Below are positions 1 through 9,430 of a stretch of 38,331 bases of DNA, one piece after another. Origin of the DNA: Chara braunii (taxonomy: Eukaryota > Streptophyta > Charophyceae > Charales > Characeae); NCBI GenBank assembly GCA_003427395.1, contig BFEA01000366.1, positions 1,229,194 to 1,267,524 on the forward strand, written 5' to 3'. Numbering within the stretch: position 1 is the first letter of the stretch; the number at the start of each line of letters is the position of its first letter. The notes under the pieces were generated by a model. That model saw only the letters and a program-made list of their open reading frames with translations, made no database searches and was not told where the DNA came from. The translations under genes and the position numbers were made by a program.

Positions 1-67
<67 letters not shown>

Positions 68-68
68 C
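1..68. repeat. Microsatellite (TC)n then (TCTA)n
   Basis: A pure TC dinucleotide run of about 35 bases passes directly into a TCTA tetranucleotide run. It starts at the window edge, so the true left end is not visible. Confidence 0.97.
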
Positions 69-464
69 CCCTTCTCTACAAGACATATACCCGCATAAAG
101 AGCACATACACAAACATGCACACACTATCGGATCCGGAATAAGAGGTGAAGGAGGAGGAACGGGTGATTCAACGACAAGAACACGTGCAGGGGAGACGAC
201 TATTCGCTGAGCCGTCAGCGTTTCGTTTCGCCCTGCGAAAATTAACACTCACAGTCCCTCACAAAATGAGCTGGTTCGAAAATTGCGAAGATTAGACAGT
301 AGCAGGGCAGCTTAAGGTCACTCGCAAGAGTCGCAACGACATGCACCATTTGTGCATCGTCAGTAAGGAATCGAATCGCGAGTTCCAGCCCTAACTGGCA
401 ATCAGTGAACGTCCCACATAGTCGATCAACGCCACCACTCTTGCGAGGAGAAAAGCAACGAGGA
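69..464. other. No gene seen
   Basis: Mixed-composition sequence. The minus-strand frames that cross it are the complement of the adjacent purine tract and continue as Leu/Ser/Phe runs, so I do not treat them as genes. No RNA gene or repeat was recognised. Confidence 0.5.
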
Positions 465-915
465 GATGAGAGATGGAGGAGAAGAAGGTGAAGGACGAGG
501 AGCGGCAGGGGGATGAAGAGGAGGACGATGACCACGGCGATGACGAAGGCAAGAAGAAGAAGAAGAAAAAGAAGACAGCGGGAAGAAGAAGAAGGAGAAG
601 GAATAGGGGAGCAAGAGGAGAGAGGGAAGAGAAAAAGGAGAAGTTGAAGGAAGGAGAAGGACGAGGGAAGAGAAGAAGAAGGAAGAGGGAAGAGACGGAG
701 GAGGAGGAACCAGACGGAAAAGGGAAGACACGGAGGAGGAACGAGGAAGGAAAACGAAAGCAAGTGAAGAAAAAGAGAAGAGAAGAGAAGACCCAGAAGG
801 AACGAAGGAGAATGAAGAGGGAAGAGAAGAAGCTCAAGAAGAAAGAGGGAAGAAAAGAAGAAAGACGACGAGGGAGGAGAAGGAGAAGGAAGAGGGAAGA
901 GAAGAAAGAGATTAA
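465..915. repeat. Polypurine (GA/GAAGAA-rich) tract
   Basis: About 450 bases are almost entirely A and G on the plus strand, rich in GAA, GAG and AGG triplets. The tract reads as an open frame from 473 to 1183 whose first two thirds are only Lys, Arg, Glu, Asp and Gly. The complement gives Leu/Ser/Phe runs, so openness here follows from composition. The last 90 codons (about 915-1183) are ordinary in composition but match nothing I recognise. A real gene is possible but unlikely. Such strand-asymmetric tracts can form triplex (H-) DNA. Confidence 0.8.
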
Positions 916-1344
916 GTATGGATCTTACTGGTGTGAGGAGGTACTTCTCCACATTGCCCAACATCTGCAGCGCATGCCGCAGACGGCCACACTCGAGTCC
1001 CTTTCCACCTCCAAACCCCTCAAGAAATTCTGCGAACGATCTTCAAATAGTTCTCGTGATACTCCTCCTCAGGTGCAGCTCAAGCCGCCGCGGATTCCAA
1101 TTCCAAAATGTGAGTCGCCCCCAAGTGCCCCGAAATCATTCCGCGGTAGTCATTACTACCATGCTATCCTCAACAAATACTAGTTAAGGGAATGCCCAAA
1201 ATATAACATTTCGGACGGTATCTGGACGTGATTACGCTGAGGTGCATTCAGAACAATTCTCGTGCGAGTATCCTATAGTCCTTACCAACCACCCCCTACA
1301 AGTGACAATTCTTCCACAACACTTTGCTCATTACCAAGCCCTTC

Positions 1345-1346
<2 letters not shown>
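916..1346. other. No gene recognised
   Basis: Mixed-composition sequence between the purine tract and the microsatellite. Two overlapping plus-strand frames run to about 1185, but neither shows a domain, and I see no promoter or splice structure that would favour one. Confidence 0.4.
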
Positions 1347-1403
<57 letters not shown>

Positions 1404-1404
1404 N

Positions 1405-1453
<49 letters not shown>

Positions 1454-1472
1454 GCGCGCACACACACACACA
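1347..1472. repeat. Compound microsatellite (CT)n-N-(CA)n-(CG)n-(CA)n
   Basis: A CT run reaches 1403, a single unresolved base N stands at 1404, and a CA run starts at 1405. It is interrupted by CGCGCGCG at 1451-1458 and ends near 1472. The only ambiguous base in the window sits exactly where the repeat unit changes. Run lengths should be treated as uncertain. Confidence 0.97.
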
Positions 1473-1767
1473 ACCCGACCCGTCCGTTGGCTGCCTGCCT
1501 GAGTAAGTCAGCCCAAGTGTGGCTGCGCGAAGCTCCAGGGCAATGGAAACGACAAGCCAAGGCCACGTCAGCTTTCAGCTATCAACATAAATGATGACGA
1601 CGACGACGTCCTACACCGATGGGGATAGCCAGGCAACAAAATCTTCCTACGACGACGGTTTCCGGATTGACAAACTAATCACCCACTGCGGTGAATTGTC
1701 CTGACGGCTATGGCGGCGAAGCCGCGATCACGGCATCGATGACGACAACCCAGTCGAGATGAAGACC

Positions 1768-1822
1768 ATGGCGATGGCGATGGCGATGGCGATGGCGATG
1801 GCGATGGCGATGGCGATGGCGA
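1768..1822. repeat. Hexanucleotide (ATGGCG)n
   Basis: About nine perfect copies of ATGGCG, reading as Met-Ala repeats on the plus strand. The frame around it (1759-2163) has no recognisable domain and is open mainly because of the repeat. Confidence 0.95.
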
Positions 1823-2540
1823 GGACGCGAGTGCGGGGCTCGACGAAGATGAAGACGAGGAGGACGACTGGTAGCGATGACAAGGCCAAGGGCAAGGGCA
1901 ATGGGCCCGGCGACGCAGATGGCAGAAAAAGTGAGACCAAAGAAGCGTGCGACGGCGGCAGCGGGAATAGGGGCCAAGGATCGGCGGGGATGTCGAGCTG
2001 GCAGACGAGGGATCCAGACAACGGCGGGCAATCCTCCTTGGCTATACCCTCACGAAACTTCGGCCTCTCCAAATTTTCCTTTTCCTCGGGCGCGCGCCCA
2101 TTCAAACTCACGAGAATAACGTTTTCTCCCTTCTTCTCTGGTCTCCTTAATATTCGTATCTAGCTGCGTATCGTCGTCCTTTTACTTCTGATTTTCTTTA
2201 TTTGCTATCGATGTATGCTTCTTTGACTTTCAAAAATAAGAAAACGGAGTGAAGTAATGAGGGCGCGGGCTGCGAAAATGGTCGGTACGCTCCTTTCCCT
2301 CCACATCCCACCGCCGTGGCTATGGCGGCAAGAGTCTTTTCCCTTCTTTTCGTTCCTCCTCCCAAAAGCTGAATGAATTTGTCTGTGACACAGAGGTTGA
2401 CGGCGCCCCTCTCGGGGAATGCTCACACTAGGACTATTTCAAGTTCCATGGGGACGTAATTGCGGTCACGTGCATCTATGTGAAACCGTAAAAGAGAACG
2501 AACACATGCAGGAAAATCCACGTGTACCTCACTCTCACGT
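1823..2540. other. No gene recognised
   Basis: GC-rich at first, then mixed. Short frames occur on both strands without domains. No RNA gene or element boundary was recognised before the T14 run at 2547. Confidence 0.45.
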
Positions 2541-2546
2541 GACCAC

Positions 2547-2628
2547 TTTTTTTTTTTTTTCAGCTATGTTCTTCTCTGAATTTCACCTCACACTACCTAC
2601 CTATGACTACTCCTAATTGTAGGCATAC
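2547..2628 (-). repeat. Short retrocopy-like segment behind a T14 run; empty site for the MITE
   Basis: T14 at 2547-2560 is followed by a segment beginning CTATGTTCTTCTCTGAA and ending near CTACTCCTAATTG. A diverged copy begins at 7927, also after a T-rich run. In that copy the 468-bp MITE interrupts the same CTAT. A T run before a shared segment suggests a minus-strand poly(A)-tailed retrocopy family, but length and family are unknown. Confidence 0.5.
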
Positions 2629-2657
2629 GGGGAACCCCGTAGCAGCCAGAACCGTGT

Positions 2658-2726
2658 TCACGAGAGAACATTCGGAGGCTGCTCCCACTTTTCCCGCCCA
2701 CGAGAGAACATGCGGAGGCTGCTCCT
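2658..2726. repeat. Tandem pair of a 26-bp repeat
   Basis: CACGAGAGAACAT(T/G)CGGAGG followed by CTGCTCC occurs twice, starting near 2658 and 2701, about 43 bp apart with one mismatch. The second copy runs into the sequence that borders the LINE poly(A) tail. Confidence 0.85.
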
Positions 2727-2740
2727 AATTGTGGGCCCAC

Positions 2741-2761
2741 TTTTTTTTTTTTTTTTTTTTT
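2741..2761 (-). other. Poly(A) tail of the LINE
   Basis: T21 on the plus strand is A21 at the 3' end of the minus-strand LINE. It marks the insertion end and fits target-primed reverse transcription. Confidence 0.85.
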
Positions 2762-3050
2762 CCAACACGGGCCCAGTGCCCAAGGCTTATATTACCAATA
2801 TGCAATCAGACGAGGCCGGGGTCCTCACAGTCTACCCGGAAGGCTGGGAGCATTACCCAGTTTCGCTTACAGGGTGGGACTACACCCCAAGGGGACCAGC
2901 CCCTGATGTTCAGACAGCAACCTTAAATACCAGTCCAACATAACGGCCCACCCCTAACACGGGGTAGGGGAGCCAGGCTTGGCACTCCCTCCAAACCCAA
3001 GTCCCTTACACTGCCCTCCTACTATGGAGACCTACCGAGTGCCCAGGTAC
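2762..3050 (-). other. LINE 3' UTR with small stem-loops
   Basis: Sequence between the ORF2 stop and the tail. Inverted repeats are visible: CCCCTA/TAGGGG near 2950-2969, and AGGGG/CCCCT and GGGTG/CACCC near 2870-2910. Stem-loops near the 3' end are common in LINEs whose reverse transcriptase recognises its template by structure. That role is inferred here. Confidence 0.5.
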
Positions 3051-4427
3051 TTATTCTATCCCAACCAACCATTCATCCAAAACCAACTTACCCTCCTGAA
3101 TTCTGGCCAACTTCCCCTGGATTGCCCATGTTTCTAAAAACCAAATCGAGCCTGCTGCTCTTTGCGCTGATGCTGATATCTTATGTCTCCAGTCGGATCT
3201 GATGCTTCTTCTGATGTGTAGTTTTGCTGCCGCCTTGATAGACCGATCCGCCATGAACCTTCCTCCAAACGCACATTTGTTCCTTACTTCCCAGATGACC
3301 AAAAACAAGCATGCTCTGATGGCTTGAGCAACATAACCCCAGCCTTTGTCCAGAGCAAATCCTTCTGGGACTCCCCCGAAGAGGATCCAGCGGTCGTCCC
3401 AGGGGAAGGCTGGGCCACTGGTACGAGCCCAGTGGCTGCGCCACCATTCCCAAATTCTTCTTGATAGAGGGCAGTTGATCCACAGGTGTACAGTTGATTC
3501 AAAAGGCCAACGACGCCTTTTACGTTCCAGTGAAATCTTCATACCCCTTTCTACTAACCACACTGCAGAGGGGGTGGATAACAATGAGAGCAGCCACAAC
3601 AACGCTGCTGCTCTCTGCAGTGGTATCATTTGTAACTGTTCTCAGCAACGTGTGATATCTCGGTTAATACTGATGTCCTCTTCTGAGGTAACCTGGCTCC
3701 ACCGACCCGTTGCCACCATGATGGGAGATCTGGTTGTTCTTTGGATCCCGTACCCTCCCGCTGATGAGTAGTCAGTGAGCCATGCTTCCTGTGAAAAATA
3801 CCTCGATCCTGTCCAAGACCACATTTTGGGGTCTAGTCTCAGCTGCCTGATTGGGGCGCCATCTGCCCAGACTGTGCACGACCATTCTCCTTCATTGTTA
3901 CAGGCATCTCTCACTCTGATCTGGGTCAGATTACCCAGTGGACGACAGGGCGAGAAACCCTGTTCTTCAGTACAGTTTATGAGCTTGTTCGAGGATGCCA
4001 GCCTGGTCCACTGTTGAAAGGATCTAGACCCATCCACATTAATCGAAATCAGCTTCCAATACGATCTCGATGGATCTGTGTGCTCGTGTTGCTCTTGTAT
4101 GGTGAACCATGTCCCCGGTGGCGGAACTTCAGCCGGGCTTAACAGGTGTTTCCACTCCGGGGGGAGAGCGGTCCTCACGAGGACTGCTCTCTCTTCCACT
4201 AGGCCCAGCCAGCCAAGTTTTGCTTTGAGGTTGTCCATCGTAACCCATTGTCCTGTGAACTCATCCCAGAGATCCGCCACCCTCAGTACTCCCTTTTCCG
4301 CCCATTGTCTACCAAAAGCATCTAGGTCGCTCCCTGCGGACAAGGTAAGCCCCTCCTTGTCCCGAATAAATGGGTTATCAAAAATCGGTTGCAACAAGAC
4401 TTCCTCCTTGGTAGTTGGTGGGGACCA
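3051..4427 (-). pseudogene. LINE ORF2, C-terminal region with degenerate zf-RVT segment
   Basis: The same frame as the RT continues from 4427 to a final TAA at 3051-3053, broken once by TGA at 3642-3644. Near the end it reads ESTVHLWINCPLSRRIWEWW, which resembles the 'E-T-x-H-L-F-x-x-C' core of the reverse-transcriptase zinc-binding (zf-RVT) region of plant L1s. The CxxC pair expected just upstream is not present (RRRWPF is read there), so the metal site is probably lost. The final 120 codons are Trp- and Arg-rich, as in plant L1 tails. The function of this region in the element is not well defined. Confidence 0.85.
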
Positions 4428-6536
4428 CTAACGTGGCCCCACTTTCTTCCAGGCCTTCAGAATATCAAACCAGAAGGGAGACGAGGTATGCCTACGTAAA
4501 TATGAGTCCATCATCATGCAAGTCCAGACATCCCTGGGTCTGGACAGGTTCCAATCCTGAGCTAGAATCTGCTCGGCCAAGCAAATCCAGTGATCCTCCG
4601 AGGTGCTCTCGATAACTCTTATAATCCATTTGACCACCAGGGAGGCATTTCGGCTAGTCGGGTCTAGCAGCCCCAACCCGCCTAATGACCTGCGATAACA
4701 GATTAGATCCCAAGTGACTTTTGAGATAAAACCAGACTTTTCTTTCGCAAACGGTTTCCACAAAAATTTCGCTGTCACGTGTCGGACGACCTTTACTAGT
4801 TGTTTTCCTAGTGCTCTGGCTGTGCCAACATACAAGAGGAGGGCAAACAGGGCCACATTGACTATCATGGCTCGTCCAAACAGGGACAGATGCTGGGCCG
4901 GACCCCAGAGGTTGATACGTTGTACTATCTTTTGTTGTAGCAGGCTGTTCTGTGCTTCCGCACAGTGCCCGAGCGTGACCTGCACACCCAGATACCTTTC
5001 CGAGTGACCGCCTGCAATTCGTTTCATTCCCCATTCAACTGCTATTGAGAAGTCATCAGGCAAGAAGTAAACTGATTTGGACCAGTTCACTGCTGCTTCA
5101 GATAGGTTGGCGTACTCCATCAAACACGATTTCACAGCCTGCAGGGATTCTCTCGTATTTTAAGAGATCACCATCAGATCGTCTGCCAATGCCTTGACAC
5201 GACAGTCTTTGTGTTGGGTGGGTAGTCCTCAAATGTTTGGATTTGCTCTGATGTTGGTGATTAGTACTTCCAGTTGTATCCCAAATAGGAAGGAGGCCAG
5301 AGGGCACCCTTGCCGGAGAGGCCTCGTCAAAGCAAAGGACGGGGAGATATGACCATTCACTGATACCGACGCAGTGGAAACGGTGTAGAGGACCGATACC
5401 CAACGGCATAAATTAGTCCCGAACTGCAAGCATTTCAGAGTGGTGAGTACATAAGCCCAGTTAACTCTATCATAAACTTTCTCGAGGTCCAGCAGCATTA
5501 CCGCCATATCCAGGTTTTCCTGGTCTATCCATTTTAGTGCCTCAATAGCAGTGACGATGTTTTCAAAGATAGATCTACCCTGAACAAAGGCGGCTTGGTC
5601 ATGGTCGACCAACTGAGGAAGGTGCCTACCTAGCCTGTTTGCTAATAACTTAGCCAAAATCTTATATGATACATTCAACAGCGAGATGGGTCTCCAGTTG
5701 CGGATTTCTGCTTTGTCACCTTTCTTGTACAAGAGGGTGATGATACCGTGTGTCATAGATTTAGACAACAATCCCCCGGTGAGAGCATCGTTGAAAATCC
5801 TGACCAAGTGGGGCAGCAACAGTTTGCCATACTGCAGGTAGAACTCGATAGGCAGGCCGTCCCTGCCAGGGGACTTACCTTTCGCCATGCAGTTTATGGT
5901 TTCCTCCAGTTCCTCCGTTGTTACTGGACGATCGAGTGCTAACTTGTCCTTGTTGGACAGTCTGATTGTCATGTTTTCCCAGTGGTGTGAGCCTTCGGTG
6001 AGGTCTGTGTTTGGGGATTGCTCTGGTCTGCGTGAGGTTAAGATGTCCTTAAAGTACAATGTCGCATAGCTGCAAAGTGCGTCGGAGGAGGAGGCTGTTT
6101 GTGCCTCAGGAATGAACGGATGATTGAGCACTTTCATCATCTGTGAAGATATTTTGGGTAACAGTTTCTGAAATGCTTCTTTGGTCATTCGATCGTACAC
6201 TGAGATCCCTTTTACCGTTAGTCTTTCTGCCCATTCCTCTGCTCTCTCCTGTTGGATTTCATCCCATTTGTTCAATAGTTTGATCCTTTCCGGGGCCCAG
6301 ACCTTCGCAGATATGGAGTGGGAGTTCATACGATCCTCTACCCATTGTAAATCTTTAATGATACTTGCTTCCTCCTTGTTTCGCTTCGCTGCCATAATGC
6401 GGGAGAAGATACTGAGACGGTTTGCTGCTATGGATGTGCCTGCGTCCCACCAGTCTCCCAGTGTTTGGAAGTGGTGTTGCGATTTTGGCCAGTTACTGAA
6501 AAAATTCTCGGCCTGGGTCCTTGAGATTTTGTACAT
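4428..6536 (-). pseudogene. LINE ORF2, reverse transcriptase domain (interrupted)
   Basis: The reading frame continues from the endonuclease in frame with the RT palm. Motifs, numbered from 6536, are PGRDGLPIEFY near 224, RNWRPISLLN near 279, AAFVQGRSIFEN near 315, the motif A stretch LDLEKVYDRVNW near 349 and RPLRQGCPL near 405. The catalytic motif C reads LADD (Asp codons within 5178-5186) instead of the usual FADD/YADD. It lies past a TGA at 5229-5231, and a TAA follows at 5160-5162. Everything stays in one frame to a TAG at 4428-4430. Stops in the same frame with no frameshift inside the RT indicate point decay. RT copies the element RNA at the nicked target. Confidence 0.93.
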
Positions 6537-7299
6537 TCAGCCTAAAAAAACCGTTACCTTTATCTACTGTGTCCAAAACCTGAAAGGAGAGTTTGATTGG
6601 GTAGTGATCTGACGTGGGGTTCCTAATTACCTCTATGTTCAGAAGTGCATCCCACCAGGTTGGGTTCAGAACTGCAAAGTCAAGTCCTCTAAGTGCGCCT
6701 GAACAATTACCTTCTTTGGCCTGCGACCCCCCTGTAAAACCAGGGTCAGTGGGGTGTATCAGTCTGAACGCGTCACAGAGATCCAGATTTGTCAAGAAAT
6801 CCACAAGTGCATGGATGTCAGTGGACCCTCCTGACCTCCCAGTTAGATCATCCAAGGAGCAATTCCAATCCCCAACTATCAGTAGGTTGTTGACATCCGG
6901 GGTGTAGGTTATCAGATCTTGAAAAAAATTAATCCTCTCAGCTCTATCTATCGAGGCGTATACTGTCATAATAGCCCAGTCCATACCATATGCAGAGAGT
7001 TTTATCCAGGCCCATCTGCCCCACAAGTCTGCGTCAGAGTCCAGGATTTGGATCGGGAGGTCCCTATGTAGTAAGATCCCTACCCCCCCTCTGGTCCCGT
7101 TCACAGGGGACCAGAGTTGAGGGCCATCCCACCAATTGCCCAACTCCCTGATCTTCTTTTCATCTAACTTGGTTTCCTGCAGGCATGCGATCTGTACTTT
7201 TTGGTAGTGAAGCCAGGATTTCAATCTTGATCTTTTACCCCTTCTAGATGCATCGCACAACCCCCTGATGTTCCAGGACGCAATGTTCAACTTATCCAT
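6493..7299 (-). pseudogene. LINE ORF2, apurinic/apyrimidinic-like endonuclease domain
   Basis: The 268-codon open frame begins MDKLNIASWNIRGLCD and carries the EEP/APE endonuclease signatures in order: SWNIRG near residue 8, CLQETK near 40, the GDWNCSLDD box near 143, GLDFAVLNP near 205 and the catalytic-type SDHYPIKL near 230. This domain nicks target DNA to prime reverse transcription. The frame ends at 6493 because of one extra base in an A6 run at 6499-6504 (T6 on the coding strand). Dropping one base makes the frame run straight into the RT frame, so the two domains were one polyprotein. The next open segment starts at 6536 in the other frame and overlaps it. This domain itself is free of stops. 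Confidence 0.93.
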
Positions 7300-7459
7300 T
7301 CATTTTCGTGTTCAGTGTCTTGGATTGGATAGGAGGTGGGTGATGGGCCCTTGGGCCAGTGGTTTGTGAGGGTCTGCGTCCCGTTCTGGAGGGCTAACCA
7401 GAAGTAGCAGTGGACGTCCATTTCTGAGCCAACACTCTTTTTTTTTCTTTATACACTAT
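7300..7459. other. LINE 5' flank or 5' UTR remnant
   Basis: Short stretch between the endonuclease start and the MITE, ending in a T-rich run (about 7436-7450). It may contain the LINE 5' end. No ORF1 is visible. Confidence 0.4.
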
Positions 7460-7927
7460 GGGCCTCGTTCCATACCACTTGAAATGTAAGGATCCTTACA
7501 AAATCATCATTCCACAGCACCCTAATCACGACGAAAATGAACTCCGGAGTGTTTCCACATTTTGGGGCTGTAGGGTCCGCCCTTAAAAAATCAGGGCGGC
7601 CTAGGCAAAACGACGAAAATCTCTAGGGAGCCGTCGGAGGTGATTTGAAATGCGAGGGTGGAACCCTACAGATCGCGTCATTCGCGGAGGCGGTCGGCAA
7701 TTTTTTTCCTTTCCTGACGAACTGCATTTGTTCCTGGTCTAGTGCGTGGGCGACAAACTGACCTTCTGACACCTGCCCCCCCTCACCTGAGATGTAAGGG
7801 CGGGTAAGTGTAGGGTAAGTGTAGTGCGCTGTGGAACGAAAATCGTTGTTAGGGTAATTTAATCACCCTTCGCCGGTAAGGGTACCCTTACAATGTAAGG
7901 ATTGTTAAGTGGTATAGAACGAGGCCC
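7460..7927. mobile_element. MITE with 21-bp TIRs and TAT target duplication
   Basis: The left end reads GGGCCTCGTTCCATACCACT and the right end is its inverted complement with one mismatch over 21 bp (C/T at base 12). TAT precedes at 7457-7459 and follows at 7928-7930. The element is 468 bp with no coding frame, and subterminal ATGTAAGGAT-type repeats are present. GGGCC-type termini plus a 3-bp duplication are most like PIF/Harbinger (Tourist-like) MITEs, but the family call is inference. A related uninterrupted segment at about 2563-2580 acts as a paralogous empty site. Confidence 0.88.
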
Positions 7928-7930
7928 TAT

Positions 7931-8184
7931 GTTCTTCTCTCAAATTCTTTTTCGCCTTTCACTACCTTCCTACCACTACTCCTAAAACTATATAGAGGGG
8001 ACCCCTGCAAGCATAGGGCCTCGCAAACGAGGTAATTCATGTTGCCCCCCGCCCCAACAGCGGTAGTCAGAGATGGGGTGGGACCCCTGGTGGGGGTCCG
8101 GCTAACGCAAAGACCGAGCATTTTGCCAGTAGTTGCGCCTCCATTTCTCATCGTCCCCCACCCCTCATCGAGTAGCAGCAGAGG
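7931..8184. other. No gene seen
   Basis: Flank to the right of the MITE. Its first 60 bp match the segment at 2564-2620. Nothing else was recognised. Confidence 0.5.
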
Positions 8185-8256
8185 CTATGACCAACACTCT
8201 CCCACACACCACACACAACTCACTCGCACTCACACTCACACCCGTGTTGGTCATAG
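8185..8256. repeat. 13-bp perfect inverted repeat around a CA-rich loop
   Basis: CTATGACCAACAC at 8185-8197 is exactly complementary to GTGTTGGTCATAG at 8244-8256. The 46-base loop is made of CACAC/CACTC repeats. Confidence 0.9.
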
Positions 8257-8402
8257 ACCCCGCTAATACCGATCAGGGGTATCCAGAGGACTATCACAGT
8301 CCGTTGGCACTAAGTGCGCCGCAGGCGGCCATGGGGCTTGAACCCACAACCTCCTGAATGCCACTTGCATGCCTAACCAACTCAGCTAGGTCACGCCCAA
8401 AG
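8250..8402 (-). mobile_element. tRNA-derived SINE (pol III promoter intact)
   Basis: On the minus strand TAGCTGAGTTGG (A box, TRGCNNAGYNGG; plus 8377-8388) is followed 32 bases later by GGTTCAAGCCC (B box, plus 8334-8344). A 5-bp T-arm (GTGGG/CCCAT with one G-T pair) closes a 7-base TTCAAGC loop. The acceptor arms do not pair, and the D and anticodon arms fold poorly, so this is a SINE head and not a working tRNA. The body would extend leftwards toward 8250. Its 3' end is not defined. Confidence 0.7.
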
Positions 8403-8955
8403 AAATACAAAAAGTATGGAGGGAGTGCTTGGTGGTTTATGAGGTCCCAATAGGGTCCCACTGTCGCTTTAGACGGTGTCATTTTAGAAGCTAGGATAGA
8501 CTCTAGGGGCAGTTTCTAAGCTTGTGTCTAGTTCTGGTGGGTTTGTTGGGCTTTTAAGGCTTGTGGAAGCTGTTTGCTAGGAATGGGTTTCAGGACAGCG
8601 TCTAGATGGCATTTTCTGTGCCTAGATATTCCCCACTCCTATATTTCGGGTTGAATTGTGAAGCTCTTCAAGGGCCCCTTTTGTGAAAAAAAAAAAGAAA
8701 AAAAAAAGGAGGGACCACCTTTCCACTTTCAACCAGAAAATACGTTCCCCGTTTTACTTATTATTTATTACACATCTGGTCAGTAGTGCGGACAGCCCCG
8801 CATTTCCCATCACACCAACGACGACCAGTAGGGCCAAAACCCCCATAAGCAGGCGATATATGCGAGTGCCCGACAACGGTGGGCGACACGTGGATACCTA
8901 CGAGCGACAGTAAAAAATAAGGGAAAGTTGTATTTGTACCCCACTTACATATGGA
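8403..8955. other. No gene seen; A-rich run
   Basis: No coding domain was recognised. An interrupted A run lies at about 8684-8708. It could be a poly(A) tail of a plus-strand retrocopy to its left, but no body was recognised. Confidence 0.45.
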
Positions 8956-8959
8956 AATA

Positions 8960-9430
8960 CCCACTATACCCAGCCCGAACGCGAACTTGCATTTATACCT
9001 TGGACCCCGTTCAACTTTGTATGCTACCCAACTTTTCCCCTTGACGAAATGGTAGGCATATCCATCCCTACAGGCCCTCCTATCCGGACCGCGAAATTAT
9101 GCTCATGCCCAGAAACCAGGCTGCAAAATTGCGGGTGTACCCACACCCAGGGGTGACCTTGGATAGCAGACCACGAAATTATGCTTATGCACGCCAAGTG
9201 AACCGTTGTGGCCCAATGACTGTTGGGTATCAGCATAACTTCAGCCATACCGTACTAGGGTATATTAATAATTTGGCCGGTCCACCTTAGTCCAGGTATG
9301 CCCATAATTTTGCCTACATATGTCCATAATTTGAGCAATCCGGCAATTGGTTATGACTGCAATTTTGCGGTACCAACGTGGGTCCGCCTGGGTCCTGGGC
9401 ATGCAAATAATTTCAACCGGTCGTTTTCGG
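8960..9430. repeat. Degenerate repeats of about 70-80 bp with AATTATGC/CATAATTT core
   Basis: GACCGCGAAATTATGCTCATG (near 9089) and GACCACGAAATTATGCTTATG (near 9169) are clear copies 80 bp apart. Weaker copies of 'catg/tatgcccataattt' follow near 9230, 9297, 9322 and 9400. Short palindromes such as GGGTGT/ACACCC lie between them. The unit is too diverged to delimit by eye. Confidence 0.5.

Larger units (their letters stand above)
2741..7434 (-). mobile_element. L1-type non-LTR retrotransposon (LINE), 5'-truncated and degenerate
   Basis: The element reads on the minus strand: APE-type endonuclease, reverse transcriptase, a C-terminal region ending in a degenerate Cys/His (zf-RVT-like) segment, a 3' UTR and a poly(A) tail seen as T21 at 2741-2761. 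The EN-RT-C-terminal order and motif wording match plant L1 elements. No gag-like ORF1 lies upstream of the endonuclease before the MITE at 7460, so the copy is probably 5'-truncated. The 5' boundary near 7434 is a guess. No clear target-site duplication was found beside the tail and 5' end. Four in-frame stops and one single-base frameshift make it inactive. Confidence 0.93.

Noticed and set aside
242-964. Minus-strand 240-codon frame rich in Leu, Ser and Phe
   Set aside because: It is the complement of the polypurine tract, with no domain. Composition explains its length.
3346-4017. Plus-strand frames over the LINE C-terminal region
   Set aside because: They are antisense shadows of the LINE coding frame, with no domain.
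8322-8402. Functional tRNA gene
   Set aside because: A and B boxes fit, but the acceptor arm does not pair and the anticodon arm cannot form a 5-bp stem with a 7-base loop.
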